NCBI GenBank assembly: GCA_003241215.1
Contig: QFOL01000003.1
Coordinates: 1 to 57,145, forward strand
Reading direction: 5' to 3'
Source: Agrobacterium fabrum
Lineage (GTDB): Bacteria > Pseudomonadota > Alphaproteobacteria > Rhizobiales > Rhizobiaceae
Length of the DNA stretch: 57,145 nt
Below the pieces are notes generated by a model. The model saw only the letters and a program-made list of their open reading frames with translations. It made no database searches and had not been told where the DNA came from. Of the stretch, positions 9,583-18,709 are shown in pieces. Positions within the stretch are counted from its first letter, which is position 1; each line of letters begins with the position of its first letter. The position numbers and the translations under genes are program-made.

Positions 9583-11601
9583 TTATGCTTCCGGCAGCCA
9601 GACGGTAAAGGTCGTCCCCTTGCCCGGCTCGCTGTTCACCGAAATCGTGCCATCCTGCCGCGTCACCAGCATCTGGCAGATGGACAGGCCAAGCCCGGTG
9701 CCTTCGCGGCGTTTGGTGGTAAAGAAGGCGTCAAAGACCTTGGCGATGACCTCCGGCTCCATACCGCTTCCGGTGTCCGAGACTTCGAGGGCCACGCCCG
9801 CTGTCCCGTTCAATTCAGAGTCGACCGTGCTGAGATGGAGTTTACCTCCCCGCGGCATGGCATGAATGGCATTGACGATCAGATTGACGAGGACCTGCTG
9901 CAGCTCGGTACGGGGCATGGCAATCAGCCGGGACGTCGTGTCCGCACGTTCGATGGCGATGGTGGTTTTCTTTAAAAGATGCTGTACCAGCGGCAGCGTG
10001 TCATTGATGACATCGGCGATACGGTAACGCTCAAGGGTTCCCGCATATTCCTGTGGCTTGGAGAACTTCAGAAGATTGGTGACCATTTCGCTGATACGCG
10101 CCAATTGCTGGTCTATCAGCTGGAATTCGCCCTTCACGCTGTCGGCCCCGGATCCCATGATGCTGTAAATGACTTCCAGGTTACCCTGGATAACAGCGAT
10201 GGGATTGTTGATCTCATGTGCGACACCGGCGGTTATTTCGCCGATTGCCGCAAGCTTTTCCGACGTGATCAACTGTTTGGTCGTCGTTTCGAGCTGTTCG
10301 TTTGCCACCTGCAGTTCACGCGCCCTCTCCTCCACCCGCCGGTTGAGGCTCGAATTCCAAAGCCGCAATTCCGCATCACGCTCCTGAACCTGATCGAGGA
10401 GATGGTCCAGTTCCGATGCGACCTGACCGATCTCGTCTTTCATGTCGGGAAGGCCGGTTCGCGCAGCCAGGTCGCCGGTTTCGACCGCGCCGATCGTCTG
10501 CGTCATCCGCTCAAGCGGTCGAAAAATATTGGCCGCCCAGACAAGGAACAGCGGTACTGTCGCGGCGACCGCCACGCCGAAAGCGATGACAATGGCGATC
10601 AGCGATTCCCGTTTTGCGTCGGTAAATGGCTTCTGGAGGAAACCGACATAGAGCATTCCGACGCGGCGATTGTAGCTGTCCAGCAATGGCTGGTATGCGG
10701 AAATATACCAGTCACTGACGACAAAAGCCTGTTCTCTCCAGGTCCTGCCGTATTTGAGCACCGCCTCACCAACTTCAGGTGAAACTCTGGTGCCAATGGA
10801 ACGCTTCCCTTCAAATAGTCCAACATTCGTACTGATCCGCACATCCGAGAGGAAAACCGTCGCAGTCCCCCGGCTGTCGGTGGGTAAGCTGTTTTCATTG
10901 TAGATCAATGCGTTGATCGTATCGACAAATGAGGTGTTGTTGTTGAGCAGGATGCCGGCAACCAGCGCCCCTTTCTCTCCATTGCCAAGGATGGCCGCGC
11001 TCGCCGAATGAACGACGAGGCCACGTGTCTCCTGTTCGGCCGTTTCGGCAGCGCCGTTGGGCTGAACGAGATCGATACGGGCCTGTGCGGCAAGCTCCGG
11101 AGACAGAGCCGTCAGCTCACGCCGATCAAATACATCGAAGCGCGCGGCGCCACGGCCATCAAGTGCATCCTTCACGACCGGCCAGTCCCAACGGGGTGAA
11201 TCGGTGGAGAGCGGACGGCTACTCGCCACGACCTTTCCGGAACCGTTTATCAGATAGAGAAAATCCAGCTTCCGGGAGGCCGCTACCTCCTTCAGGAAAT
11301 CACTGAGATGGACATTCGATATTGCGCCGGCGCTCACAACCGCCTGAAAACGGGCGGATTGGCTGATTGCCGCGAGACGTTCTTCAGTGCCTTCCAGCAT
11401 CCTGTTCACGTAAAGATGCGCGATCGTCAGGTCATCGCTGACTTTCGAGATGGCGAGGGCATCGAACCGATTGTTCCACCTGTAGACCGTGATGCCGATC
11501 AGGACAGGCAGGATGACCAGCATCGGAACGAGCGCAATGGCCAGAAGCCGGTAGCGGATCGACCCTCGGCGCGGCCGCCCTGCGCCCATTTTCTCAGACA
11601 T
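9583..11601 (-). CDS. Membrane-bound sensor histidine kinase
   Basis: A 672-residue inner-membrane kinase. A first membrane helix (YRLLAIALVPMLVILPVLIGITVY, about 17-40) is followed by a large periplasmic region of about 290 residues with Cache-like features (FLYLINGSGKVVASSR). A second helix (LIAIVIAFGVAVAATVPLFLVW) leads to a HAMP domain, a coiled-coil, the phosphoacceptor motif VAHEINNPIAVIQGNLEVI, and an ATPase domain with the N box VNLIVNAIHAMPRGG, DTGSGM and GTGLGLSICQMLV. It overlaps the end of the response regulator gene by 8 bases, so the two are a cognate pair. The HEINNP form of the H box is common in NtrB/DctB-type partners of sigma-54 regulators. The stimulus is unknown; the Cache region points to a small extracytoplasmic ligand. 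Confidence 0.95.
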   Translation of the reverse strand: MSEKMGAGRPRRGSIRYRLLAIALVPMLVILPVLIGITVYRWNNRFDALAISKVSDDLTIAHLYVNRMLEGTEERLAAISQSARFQAVVSAGAISNVHLSDFLKEVAASRKLDFLYLINGSGKVVASSRPLSTDSPRWDWPVVKDALDGRGAARFDVFDRRELTALSPELAAQARIDLVQPNGAAETAEQETRGLVVHSASAAILGNGEKGALVAGILLNNNTSFVDTINALIYNENSLPTDSRGTATVFLSDVRISTNVGLFEGKRSIGTRVSPEVGEAVLKYGRTWREQAFVVSDWYISAYQPLLDSYNRRVGMLYVGFLQKPFTDAKRESLIAIVIAFGVAVAATVPLFLVWAANIFRPLERMTQTIGAVETGDLAARTGLPDMKDEIGQVASELDHLLDQVQERDAELRLWNSSLNRRVEERARELQVANEQLETTTKQLITSEKLAAIGEITAGVAHEINNPIAVIQGNLEVIYSIMGSGADSVKGEFQLIDQQLARISEMVTNLLKFSKPQEYAGTLERYRIADVINDTLPLVQHLLKKTTIAIERADTTSRLIAMPRTELQQVLVNLIVNAIHAMPRGGKLHLSTVDSELNGTAGVALEVSDTGSGMEPEVIAKVFDAFFTTKRREGTGLGLSICQMLVTRQDGTISVNSEPGKGTTFTVWLPEA

Positions 11602-12991
11602 TCCAGCTTACACATTTGCGGTCGATCGTCTTGCGTGAAATCCCGAGCCGGCGGGCCGCCTCTTCGCGGTCCCCACCGGTCTCGCGCAATATTGACAGGA
11701 TATGACGTTTTTCAAAGGCGGCGAGGCTCTGCCCCTCTGCCTGCTCGGTCGGAAGCGGCAATCGTGCAATACCCTCGGGAAAGCCTCCAAGAATGACGGC
11801 GCGCTCGATGAAATTCCTGAGTTCGCGGATGTTGCCGGGCCAATCATACCGCAACATATAGGATCGCACGCGTTCGTCGATATCGACAGCCGGCATGCCG
11901 GCTTGCTGCACGACTTCACGCATGAACAGGGATGCCAGTTCAAGCACGTCATTGCCGCGGTCCTTCAATGGCGGCAATTGGATCTGGACGACATTGATGC
12001 GGAAGAACAGGTCGGCACGAAATGTCCCTTCCGCGACGCGCCTTTCCAGGTCGACATTCGTCGCGAAGATAAATCTCGCCTCGAAGGGAATTTCGCGTTC
12101 CGAGCCAACGGGGCGTACGCGCCGATCCTCCAGCACCCGCAATAATTTGGTCTGGAGCGGCAGGGGCATCTCACCGATCTCATCAAGGAAGATCGTCCCT
12201 CCCTGCGCATGCAGGAACAGGCCTTCGCGCGTGCGGTTGGCGCCGGTGAATGCGCCCTTCAGATGGCCGAACAGCTCGCTTTCGATCATGTCCGCCGGTA
12301 TGGCGCCGCAATTGATCGGCACGAACAACTCGTCCGCCCGACCGGACAGCGAGTGTACCGAACGGGCCGCGACTTCCTTTCCAGTGCCCGAAGGGCCGGT
12401 CAACAGGACAGATGTTGCAATCGGTGCGACGCGGGCGATCATCGCCCTCACCTTTTCCATGACCGGGGAATGACCGACAAAGGTGTTTCGAAGAAAGACC
12501 TTATGTGCCGGAAAGTTAAGCTGATGTCGCAAAACATCATTTTCCCGCTGCAACCGGCTGCGATCGAGGCAGCGGGCAATTGCGTTCAACAACTGGTTTG
12601 ACCGGAATGGCTTCAGCACAAAATCGACCACGCCAACCCGGACTGCGTTGATGGCCGTGTCGAGATCGGCATAGGCGGTCATCAGGATCACGTCCGCGAA
12701 AAAACCGGCCGCGCGTTGTTCCGCCAGCCATTCCAGACCATTTTTGTTCGGCATGATATTGTCGAGAATGACGACATCGAAATGCTGTTCGTCGAGCTTG
12801 CGGGTTGCCTCCGCCGTGTTCTCCGCCTCCTCGATAATCTTGCAGCGGGGTCCGAGCGTCTTGACAAGGAAGTTTCTCATGCCCGGCTCATCATCAACGA
12901 CGAGAATGGAGGCCTGGGCAAGCCATGGTCCGAACTCCGGATCTCTTACCGGTTCGGACAGATCGCCCGTATCCCCTGACGCTGCGGCCAT
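11594..12991 (-). CDS. Sigma-54-dependent response regulator (NtrC family)
   Basis: 465 residues. The receiver domain (about 28-140) has ILVVDDEPGMRNFL and the phosphorylatable Asp in VVILDNIMPNKNGLEWL. The AAA+ domain (about 165-400) has Walker A GPSGTGKEVAARSVH, the sigma-54 contact loop GAFTGANRTREGLF, and Walker B GGTIFLDEIGEMPLP. A Fis-type helix-turn-helix ends the protein (GDREEAARRLGISRKTIDRK). The intact GAFTGA loop means it can activate sigma-54 RNA polymerase. It is four bases downstream of cbpM and overlaps the kinase gene. The five sigma-54 promoters with paired palindromes in this island are its obvious candidate targets; this is inference from linkage and architecture. Confidence 0.97.
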   Translation of the reverse strand: MAAASGDTGDLSEPVRDPEFGPWLAQASILVVDDEPGMRNFLVKTLGPRCKIIEEAENTAEATRKLDEQHFDVVILDNIMPNKNGLEWLAEQRAAGFFADVILMTAYADLDTAINAVRVGVVDFVLKPFRSNQLLNAIARCLDRSRLQRENDVLRHQLNFPAHKVFLRNTFVGHSPVMEKVRAMIARVAPIATSVLLTGPSGTGKEVAARSVHSLSGRADELFVPINCGAIPADMIESELFGHLKGAFTGANRTREGLFLHAQGGTIFLDEIGEMPLPLQTKLLRVLEDRRVRPVGSEREIPFEARFIFATNVDLERRVAEGTFRADLFFRINVVQIQLPPLKDRGNDVLELASLFMREVVQQAGMPAVDIDERVRSYMLRYDWPGNIRELRNFIERAVILGGFPEGIARLPLPTEQAEGQSLAAFEKRHILSILRETGGDREEAARRLGISRKTIDRKCVSWNV

Positions 12992-12995
12992 CGGC

Positions 12996-13280
12996 TCAGA
13001 TTCCCTTGTCTCTCAGTTGAGATTGCAACTGCTCGAAAGCGCGGCGCATACCGTGCATCTGATCGATAAGGTGAAGGATAACGTCGATCCCCGCATCGTT
13101 TGCACCAACCTTCTCGCTCAGTTCGCGGATGAGATGCGCACGCGCAACATCGGCATCGGAAAAACCCGGGCCGGACGGCGTTTCCGCCGGCACGACCCAT
13201 TCCTGCTCGATCCAGAGTTCGAGTGTCTGGACCTGCAGCCCCGAACGGATCAGAAACTCCTTCTTGGTGATGATCATCAT
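12996..13280 (-). CDS. cbpM: CbpM-like J-protein modulator
   Basis: 94 residues with the MerR-like helical fold of CbpM ([26 protein letters not shown], then a helical tail with [20 protein letters not shown]). In E. coli, CbpM binds the J-domain of CbpA and blocks its co-chaperone and DNA-binding activity. Here the gene overlaps cbpA by four bases (ATGA) and ends four bases before the response regulator, so cbpA, cbpM, regulator and kinase form one operon. Adaptor and transcription factor genes in one transcript suggest a link between chaperone status and signalling, which is untested. Confidence 0.88.
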   Translation of the reverse strand: MMIITKKEFLIRSGLQVQTLELWIEQEWVVPAETPSGPGFSDADVARAHLIRELSEKVGANDAGIDVILHLIDQMHGMRRAFEQLQSQLRDKGI

Positions 13281-14176
13281 CTGTCCTCGCGTGGGTTGAA
13301 ATCCTTCCCGGCCGCCCAGTTGGAAACGAATGTTTCCAGTTCAGGACTTGCCTGCTTCGGCAGCACGATCCTGAGTTTGACGAACTCGTCGCCATGCCCG
13401 CCTCCCCGGCGCGGCGCGCCCTTGCCGCGCAGGCGCAGGGTCGTGCCCGTATTCGATCCTTTCGGGATGGACATCGAAACATCGCCGGTGGGTGTCGGAA
13501 CACGGATCTTGCCGCCGAGCACGGCCTCGTTCAGCGAAATGGGAAGCTCGATGGTTATGTCGTCTCCGTCACGCTGAAATCGCGGATCTGGCAGGACCTC
13601 AACCTGGATCAACGCGTCGCCGGGCCCACCGGCGCCCGCGCCCGGCGCTCCCTTGCCTTTGAGGCGCAGGGTCTTGCCGTCCACGAGACCGGGTGGAATT
13701 GTGACATCGAGCGTGTCGCCGCCAGGGAGGGTGAGGCGCTTATTCGCGCCGGTGATCGATTCGACGAAACTGATGGCCAGACTATAGTGGAGATCTTCGC
13801 CCCGCCGATTGGCACGACCACGCTGGGCCCGCCTGAGAAGATCGGCAAAGGCGTCGTCGGAATCCATGAAGTCCGCGAAGCCCGATGCATCCGCATAGGG
13901 GTTACCGCCATCCGAATGGGCAAAGTCCCTGTAATAATGCTGTTGCGGTCGCTCGGCTCCGGACGCATCGATCTCGCCGGCATCGAAGCGCTTGCGTTTG
14001 TCCGCATCGCTTAACAGATCATAGGCACCCGCAACTTCCTTGAACTTTTCCTCTGCCGACTTGTCGCCGGGATTGAGATCAGGATGCAGCTTCTTGGCGA
14101 GCTTTCGATAGGCGGACTGGAGCTCCGCCGAAGACGCGGTCGGACTGACCCCGAGGACCTCATAAGGATTTTTCAC
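13277..14176 (-). CDS. cbpA: CbpA-type J-domain co-chaperone (class B DnaJ)
   Basis: 299 residues. The J-domain (1-70) has the HPD motif in [19 protein letters not shown] Gly/Phe-poor linker with [19 protein letters not shown] follows, then the two C-terminal beta domains ([25 protein letters not shown] and [27 protein letters not shown]). There is no zinc-finger region, so this is CbpA-like rather than DnaJ. The start is GTG at 14176 with CGGAG 8 bases upstream. It stimulates a DnaK partner, presumably the one encoded next door. No sigma-54 promoter of the island type is visible in the 232 bases between dnaK and this gene. Confidence 0.95.
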   Translation of the reverse strand: MKNPYEVLGVSPTASSAELQSAYRKLAKKLHPDLNPGDKSAEEKFKEVAGAYDLLSDADKRKRFDAGEIDASGAERPQQHYYRDFAHSDGGNPYADASGFADFMDSDDAFADLLRRAQRGRANRRGEDLHYSLAISFVESITGANKRLTLPGGDTLDVTIPPGLVDGKTLRLKGKGAPGAGAGGPGDALIQVEVLPDPRFQRDGDDITIELPISLNEAVLGGKIRVPTPTGDVSMSIPKGSNTGTTLRLRGKGAPRRGGGHGDEFVKLRIVLPKQASPELETFVSNWAAGKDFNPREDR

Positions 14177-14311
14177 GTCTTACTCCGGCTGTTTGTTGCA
14201 TTGCCCGATTGCTGTCGAAAAATCTCTCCGGCATTTAAACCCCCATTCCCGGGATCGGGCAAGATACTGAAATATATTCATTTAGTGACACGATTGCCCC
14301 CGATTCCGCGG

Positions 14312-14394
14312 AGCCAGCCTGAATGCGGCGGCTGAGGCTGGCTTCCCCGTTTTCATGGGAGAGTAAAGGACCGGGGCGGAACAATGTTCCCCGG
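14312..14394 (-). terminator. Tandem hairpins after dnaK
   Basis: Directly after the dnaK stop the transcript can form a GC-rich hairpin (stem CCGGGG/CCCCGG with an inner AAC/GTT, 14371-14394) followed by TCCTTT. A second hairpin then follows, with a perfect 9-base stem AGCCAGCCT/AGGCTGGCT (14312-14320 with 14335-14343). They probably end or limit dnaK transcription and separate it from the cbpA operon. The U-tract is short, so termination may be partial. Confidence 0.6.
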
Positions 14395-14408
14395 CCCCCT
14401 GAATATGG

Positions 14409-16307
14409 TCAGCTTGACTTCTTCTGATCGTCGTCGAGCTCGGTGAATTCGGCATCAACGACATCGTCGCCATCTGGCGAGGACGGCGTTGTCCCGGAGG
14501 GCTGCGATTGCAAATAGACCGCTTCGGCAAGTTTTACGCTTGCCTCCTGAAGTGTGTTCATCTTGCCGGCGATTACCTCACCGTCATTACCCTTCAGCGC
14601 CTCGCGCAGATCGGACAGGGCGTCCTCGATCGTTTTCCGGTCCGTATCCGCGAGTTTTGAACCATGTTCCGCCAACGCCTTTTCCGTGTCGTGAACCAGC
14701 GCATCTCCGGCATTCCTGGTCTCAATGGTTTCCCGTCGCTTCCTGTCCTCGGCCGCATGGGTTTCGGCATCCTTGACCATCCGGTCGATATCCGCATCCG
14801 AAAGGCCGCCCGATGCCTGTATCTGGATATTCTGTTCCTTGCCGGTTCCCTTGTCCCTGGCGGATACGTTGACAATGCCGTTGGCATCGATGTCGAAGGT
14901 AACATCGATCTGCGGCGTGCCGCGCGGCGCCGGCGGGATGCCCATGAGATCGAACTGGCCAAGAAGCTTGTTGTCCGCAGCCAGTTCCCGCTCGCCCTGG
15001 AAGACACGGATCGTCACGGCGCTCTGGTTGTCCTCGGCAGTGGAAAAGGTCTGGCTTTTCTTTGCCGGCACGGTGGTATTGCGCTCGATGAGCCGGGTGA
15101 ACACGCCGCCCAAAGTTTCAAGCCCGAGCGACAGTGGCGTCACGTCGAGGAGGAGCACATCCTTGACGTCGCCCTGCAGGACGCCCGCCTGGATCGCGGC
15201 GCCCACGGCGACGACTTCGTCCGGATTTACCCCCTTATGCGGCTCCTTGCCGAAAATCTTTTCCACGACCTCCTGGATTTTCGGCATTCTGGTCATGCCG
15301 CCGACGAGGACGACCTCGCTCACATCCTTCGCCGTGAGGCCTGCGTCCTTCAGGGCGTTGAGGCAAGGCTCGATGGTCCGCTGGACCAGGTCCTCGACGA
15401 GGGATTCGAACTTGGCGCGGGTGATCTTCACCTGAAGATGCTTCGGGCCTGTCGCATCCGCCGTGATGAAAGGAAGATTGACCTCGGTCTGCGTTGTCGT
15501 CGACAATTCGATTTTCGCCTTCTCGGCGGCCTCCTTCAGCCGCTGAAGGGCAAGCTTGTCAGTCTTCAGATCGATGCCCTGATCTTTCTTGAATTCGGAC
15601 GAAATATATTCGACGAGCCGCATGTCGAAATCTTCGCCACCGAGAAAGGTGTCGCCGTTCGTTGATTTCACTTCGAAGACGCCGTCGCCAATATCGAGGA
15701 TCGAGACGTCGAACGTTCCGCCGCCAAGGTCGTAGACCGCGATCTTTGCCTGTTTCTTCTTCTCAAGCCCGTAAGCGAGCGCCGCCGCGGTCGGCTCATT
15801 GATGATGCGCAGCACTTCGAGGCCGGCAATCTTGCCGGCGTCCTTGGTCGCCTGCCGTTGGGCATCGTTGAAATAGGCCGGTACGGTAATAACGGCCTGC
15901 GTGATCTTTTCCCCGAGATTCGCTTCGGCCGTCTCCTTCATTTTCTGCAGAATGAACGCGGAAATCTGTGACGGTGAATAGGTTTTTCCTTCGGCCTCCA
16001 CCCAGGCGTCACCATTTGCGGCCTTCACGATTGCGTAGGGAACAAGACCTTTGTCCTTCTCGACCGTCGGATCGTCATAGCGGCGGCCAATCAGGCGCTT
16101 GACGGCAAAAATTGTGTTGACCGGGTTCGTTACAGCCTGTCGGCGTGCCGGCTGGCCAACCAGACGCTCGCCGTCGGCCGTAAACGCGACTATCGAGGGC
16201 GTCGTTCGCGCGCCTTCCGAGTTTTCGATGATTTTTGTCGCCTTGCCGTCCATGACGGCAACGCAGGAGTTGGTCGTGCCCAGATCGATTCCGATAACTT
16301 TACTCAC
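14409..16307 (-). CDS. dnaK: Hsp70 chaperone DnaK
   Basis: 632 residues, full length for DnaK. The nucleotide-binding domain begins [17 protein letters not shown] and contains [31 protein letters not shown] and [16 protein letters not shown]. The linker [13 protein letters not shown] leads into the substrate-binding domain, and the tail ends [15 protein letters not shown]. The start is GTG at 16307 with AGAGGAG 9 bases upstream. It is transcribed away from the grpE operon, from a sigma-54 promoter at 16489-16504 that has its own palindrome pair. Separation from a classical dnaKJ operon and the unusual promoter suggest a second, stress-dedicated DnaK; confirming that needs the rest of the genome. 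Confidence 0.98.
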   Translation of the reverse strand: MSKVIGIDLGTTNSCVAVMDGKATKIIENSEGARTTPSIVAFTADGERLVGQPARRQAVTNPVNTIFAVKRLIGRRYDDPTVEKDKGLVPYAIVKAANGDAWVEAEGKTYSPSQISAFILQKMKETAEANLGEKITQAVITVPAYFNDAQRQATKDAGKIAGLEVLRIINEPTAAALAYGLEKKKQAKIAVYDLGGGTFDVSILDIGDGVFEVKSTNGDTFLGGEDFDMRLVEYISSEFKKDQGIDLKTDKLALQRLKEAAEKAKIELSTTTQTEVNLPFITADATGPKHLQVKITRAKFESLVEDLVQRTIEPCLNALKDAGLTAKDVSEVVLVGGMTRMPKIQEVVEKIFGKEPHKGVNPDEVVAVGAAIQAGVLQGDVKDVLLLDVTPLSLGLETLGGVFTRLIERNTTVPAKKSQTFSTAEDNQSAVTIRVFQGERELAADNKLLGQFDLMGIPPAPRGTPQIDVTFDIDANGIVNVSARDKGTGKEQNIQIQASGGLSDADIDRMVKDAETHAAEDRKRRETIETRNAGDALVHDTEKALAEHGSKLADTDRKTIEDALSDLREALKGNDGEVIAGKMNTLQEASVKLAEAVYLQSQPSGTTPSSPDGDDVVDAEFTELDDDQKKSS

Positions 16308-16488
16308 CGCGATACTCCTCTGTTTGCTTCCGGATTAATGCGCGTGTCCCGGGCTTTCCGTCCGGAACCGTCACTCCTGTCCCAACTTGTCGAAGCGTCG
16401 GCATCGAACTTCAGTCTCGACAATCAGCCACATCTGATCGCCACCGACTTGCCCTTTCCGACCGGCAGGCTGTGCTGCGCTAAAGATC

Positions 16489-16504
16489 AGCAACACTCGT
16501 GCCA
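16489..16504 (-). promoter_or_regulatory. Sigma-54 promoter of dnaK
   Basis: Read on the minus strand: TGGCACGAGTGTTGCT, a perfect TGGCAC-N5-TTGCW. It sits 182 bases before the dnaK GTG, giving a leader of about 170 bases in which I see no other element. The palindrome pair is at 16558-16593, centred 73 and 96 bases upstream of the -12 G. Confidence 0.88.
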
Positions 16505-16557
16505 GTTTTTGATATCAATAAGAATCAGTGACTTAGGGAGTATTTTTCGGCATTTGC

Positions 16558-16593
16558 AGACAGGATGTCCGTGGTCGCCGAGACAAAATGTCT
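16558..16593. promoter_or_regulatory. Paired GACA-N3-TGTC palindromes serving dnaK
   Basis: AGACAGGATGTCC (16558-16570) and AGACAAAATGTCT (16581-16593, extendable to GAGACA/TGTCTC). Centres are 23 bases apart. Their distance fits the leftward dnaK promoter, not the rightward one. Confidence 0.75.
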
Positions 16594-16669
16594 CGAACTG
16601 CGCTGCCGGCTTCAAGGGAGGCCGCCGCGCGCCGTTCAACAATCAGCGCAAACATCCCGCACCCGTTTC

Positions 16670-16705
16670 GGACAATTTGTCTCCGAAAATACCGACATAT
16701 TGTCG
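16670..16705. promoter_or_regulatory. Paired GACA-N3-TGTC palindromes serving the grpE operon
   Basis: GGACAATTTGTCT (16670-16682) and CGACATATTGTCG (16693-16705). Centres are 23 bases apart, 97 and 74 bases upstream of the -12 G of the rightward sigma-54 promoter at 16760-16775. With the pair at 16558-16593, the divergent region carries four sites for two promoters. Confidence 0.75.
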
Positions 16706-16759
16706 CGCGCTTCCGGCTCCTTCCAGCCCATCGCATTGAAAAGGCGGTTGTTTTCCAAC

Positions 16760-16775
16760 TGGCACGGTCATTGCG
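16760..16775 (+). promoter_or_regulatory. Sigma-54 promoter of the orphan-atpZ-hdeD-grpE operon
   Basis: TGGCACGGTCATTGCG matches the consensus at TGGCAC and TTGC with GG at 16761-16762 and GC at 16773-16774. It lies 81 bases before the first start codon at 16857. Confidence 0.88.
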
Positions 16776-16856
16776 TACCGTATGTCAGCCGCCGAATCGG
16801 GCCGGAAAGCCTGTTCGAAGGCAGTTTTGCGACGTTCCAAGACGAGGGTCCTGCCG

Positions 16857-17051
16857 ATGCAAGAATACGATCTCTACATAAATGAAAAAAAGCCCGCCAT
16901 CGGGCTCTATGTCCGCTCCGGAGCAAGTCTTCCGGATTTTGCCGATCCCAAGGAATGGCTGTTCGACGGCACCTGCGCGGCCGATCTTCTTCCTCCAAGC
17001 GTCTTGGAGGGGGTTGCAGCCGCCGGTCACGCATTCCGGGACATGGACTAG
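16857..17051 (+). CDS. Unrecognised 64-residue protein, first gene of a sigma-54 operon
   Basis: I do not recognise this small acidic protein (MQEYDLYINEKKPAIGLYVRSGASLPDFADPKEWLFDGTCAADLLPPSVLEGVAAAGHAFRDMD). The ATG at 16857 has GACGAGGG 8 bases upstream; an earlier in-frame start at 16782 would overlap the promoter region. It has no signal peptide or membrane helix, one Cys, and a WLFDGT turn. It is followed 43 bases later by the AtpZ-like gene on the same strand, so it leads the operon. Translation signals and position support a real gene. Confidence 0.72.
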   Translation: MQEYDLYINEKKPAIGLYVRSGASLPDFADPKEWLFDGTCAADLLPPSVLEGVAAAGHAFRDMD

Positions 17052-17094
17052 GAGCGGCCAGACATTGGCCTTTCGATCCACGGGGAGACAGGAC

Positions 17095-17466
17095 ATGCGC
17101 GATATTGGAAACGGCCGCGAGAACATCGGTCAATCGTCTGGTCGCAGCGACATTCCGACAGAAGAGAGAAGCCGCCTCGGTCAGGACATAGAGGCCGCGA
17201 AACGCCGTCTCGCCGAGCATGAGGCGGAACCTGACGCTCTGATCGCTTCAGCGTCCAGTGCATCGGCAATGGCGTTCGGTGTACGGCTGTCGTCCGCGTT
17301 CGTCGGCGCCATCCTCGCGGGTGCAATTATCGGATGGCTGGCCGACCATTTCTTTGCGGTCTCTCCCTGGGGGCTGATAACGGGTCTGATTGTCGGTTTC
17401 ATCATCGGTTTCTTCAACTTGCTGAGGGTGCTCCGGCAGACGAGTTCGGCGAGGTCGAGAGGTTAG
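17095..17466 (+). CDS. AtpZ/AtpI-family membrane protein
   Basis: 123 residues from ATG 17095, with GGGGAGACAGG just upstream. A charged helical N-terminus (EERSRLGQDIEAAKRRLAEHE) is followed by two membrane helices (SAFVGAILAGAIIGWLADHFF and WGLITGLIVGFIIGFFNLLRVL). This is the layout of AtpZ/AtpI proteins, which accompany F-type ATP synthase and have been linked to rotor assembly and magnesium or calcium transport. No ATP synthase genes are nearby. It abuts the HdeD-like gene directly (stop at 17466, next start at 17467). In this operon it may act on membrane energetics during stress, which is inference. Confidence 0.82.
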   Translation: MRDIGNGRENIGQSSGRSDIPTEERSRLGQDIEAAKRRLAEHEAEPDALIASASSASAMAFGVRLSSAFVGAILAGAIIGWLADHFFAVSPWGLITGLIVGFIIGFFNLLRVLRQTSSARSRG

Positions 17467-18057
17467 ATGACATCGATTGGTCAGATTGCCGGCCGGCCGG
17501 AAGCGTTTGCGGACGCACGCAAGAACTGGGGCTGGTTTTTCGCGCTTGGCGTGATGTTTCTCACCCTGGGCGCCATCGCGGCCGGGAACCTGTTCTATTC
17601 AACGATTGCGGCGGTTCTCTACGCGGGCGTCTTCATGATGCTGGCGGGAGCCCTGCAACTGCTCCACGCCTTCCGTATCAGATCATGGGGCGGTTTTTTC
17701 CTCTGGTTCGCGAGCGGTGCTCTATACACCGGCGCCGGGGCGGCAACACTTGTCAATCCCGGTTTCGCATCGGTCATCCTCACCCTGCTGCTTGCCCTCT
17801 TGACGATAATGTCTGGCACGAGCCGGCTGGTTCTTGGATGGCGGGCAAGGCAAACCAAAGCATGGGGCTGGCTTGTCGCCTCGGGCGGCGTCACAACCGT
17901 CGCCGGGCTGGTGTTCCTTCTTGGGTGGCCAATCAACAGCGTCTGGCTGCTTGGCCTTCTGCTCACGCTCGACCTGATGTTCCAGGGTGTCATGCTGATC
18001 GGCTTCGCATGCCAATGGGGAACTGTATCGACGGTTCCGGACAACAATTTCAAATAA
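17467..18057 (+). CDS. HdeD-family acid-resistance membrane protein
   Basis: 196 residues with six predicted membrane helices, typical of the HdeD/DUF308 family: WGWFFALGVMFLTLGAIAAGNLF, VLYAGVFMMLAGALQLLHAF, GGFFLWFASGALYTGAGAATL, FASVILTLLLALLTIMSG, GWLVASGGVTTVAGLVFLLGWP and VWLLGLLLTLDLMFQGVMLI. In E. coli HdeD helps survival of acid at high cell density, and homologues occur on heat-resistance islands. It starts immediately after the AtpZ-like gene and precedes grpE by 19 bases, so it is in the same operon. Confidence 0.92.
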   Translation: MTSIGQIAGRPEAFADARKNWGWFFALGVMFLTLGAIAAGNLFYSTIAAVLYAGVFMMLAGALQLLHAFRIRSWGGFFLWFASGALYTGAGAATLVNPGFASVILTLLLALLTIMSGTSRLVLGWRARQTKAWGWLVASGGVTTVAGLVFLLGWPINSVWLLGLLLTLDLMFQGVMLIGFACQWGTVSTVPDNNFK

Positions 18058-18076
18058 TGGAAATCGGGAGGTTCAG

Positions 18077-18709
18077 ATGAGCAATGGCGGAGACAGGGGC
18101 CATAGTGAAAAGAAACCCGGCCCCGGCGACTTGCGCGCTGACACCGCGACCGGCGGAGGCGATGAGGGTGAGGACCACGAACAGAAGACCGGGCACGACA
18201 CGCCGCCCGACGAGATATCCGTCAACAGGATCGACAGGCTGGAAGCGGAAAACGAAAGCCTGAAAGATCGCCTGCTGCGCGCCCTGGCGGAGACCGAAAA
18301 CCTCCGCAAACGCGCCGAGCGCGATGTCGCCGACGCAAAACAATACGCCGTCACCCAGTTTGCCCGGGACATGACCCGGGTGGCAGACAATCTGGAACGC
18401 GCACTTGGCAGCCTTCCGCATGAAATGCGCAAGCAGGAGGGACCCGTCAAAACCCTGATCGAGGGTGTAGAACTCACGGGGAAGGAACTTCTGCATATTC
18501 TGGAGAAACACGGCGTCACCCGGCATGATCCGACCGGGCAGGCGTTCGACCCGAACTTTCATGAAGCGATGTTCGAAACGGAAGATAAGACCCTGCCTAA
18601 CGGCACGGTAACAATGGTGGCCGAGCCAGGCTATTCGATAGGCTCACGCCCGCTTCGGCCCGCCAAAGTCGCCGTTTCCCGTGGCGGTCCTCCACGCGGG
18701 CAAGGTTGA
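18077..18709 (+). CDS. grpE: GrpE nucleotide exchange factor
   Basis: 210 residues. An acidic, probably disordered N-terminus (about 1-50) precedes the long dimerising helix (RIDRLEAENESLKDRLLRALAETENLRKRAERDVADA). The C-terminal beta domain has GVTRHDPTGQAFDPNFHEAMF and TVTMVAEPGYSIGSRPLRPAKVAVSRG. GrpE releases ADP from DnaK, so the operon supplies the partner of the divergent dnaK. It is the last gene of the rightward operon. The following 264 bases to 18973 contain no convincing gene or terminator, and the gene content changes to sugar metabolism after it. Confidence 0.95.
   Translation: MSNGGDRGHSEKKPGPGDLRADTATGGGDEGEDHEQKTGHDTPPDEISVNRIDRLEAENESLKDRLLRALAETENLRKRAERDVADAKQYAVTQFARDMTRVADNLERALGSLPHEMRKQEGPVKTLIEGVELTGKELLHILEKHGVTRHDPTGQAFDPNFHEAMFETEDKTLPNGTVTMVAEPGYSIGSRPLRPAKVAVSRGGPPRGQG

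Noticed and set aside
14177..14310. Weak GG-N10-GC match upstream of cbpA
   Set aside because: Only the two dinucleotides fit (TGGGGG and ATGCC), and there are no GACA-N3-TGTC sites at the standard distance.
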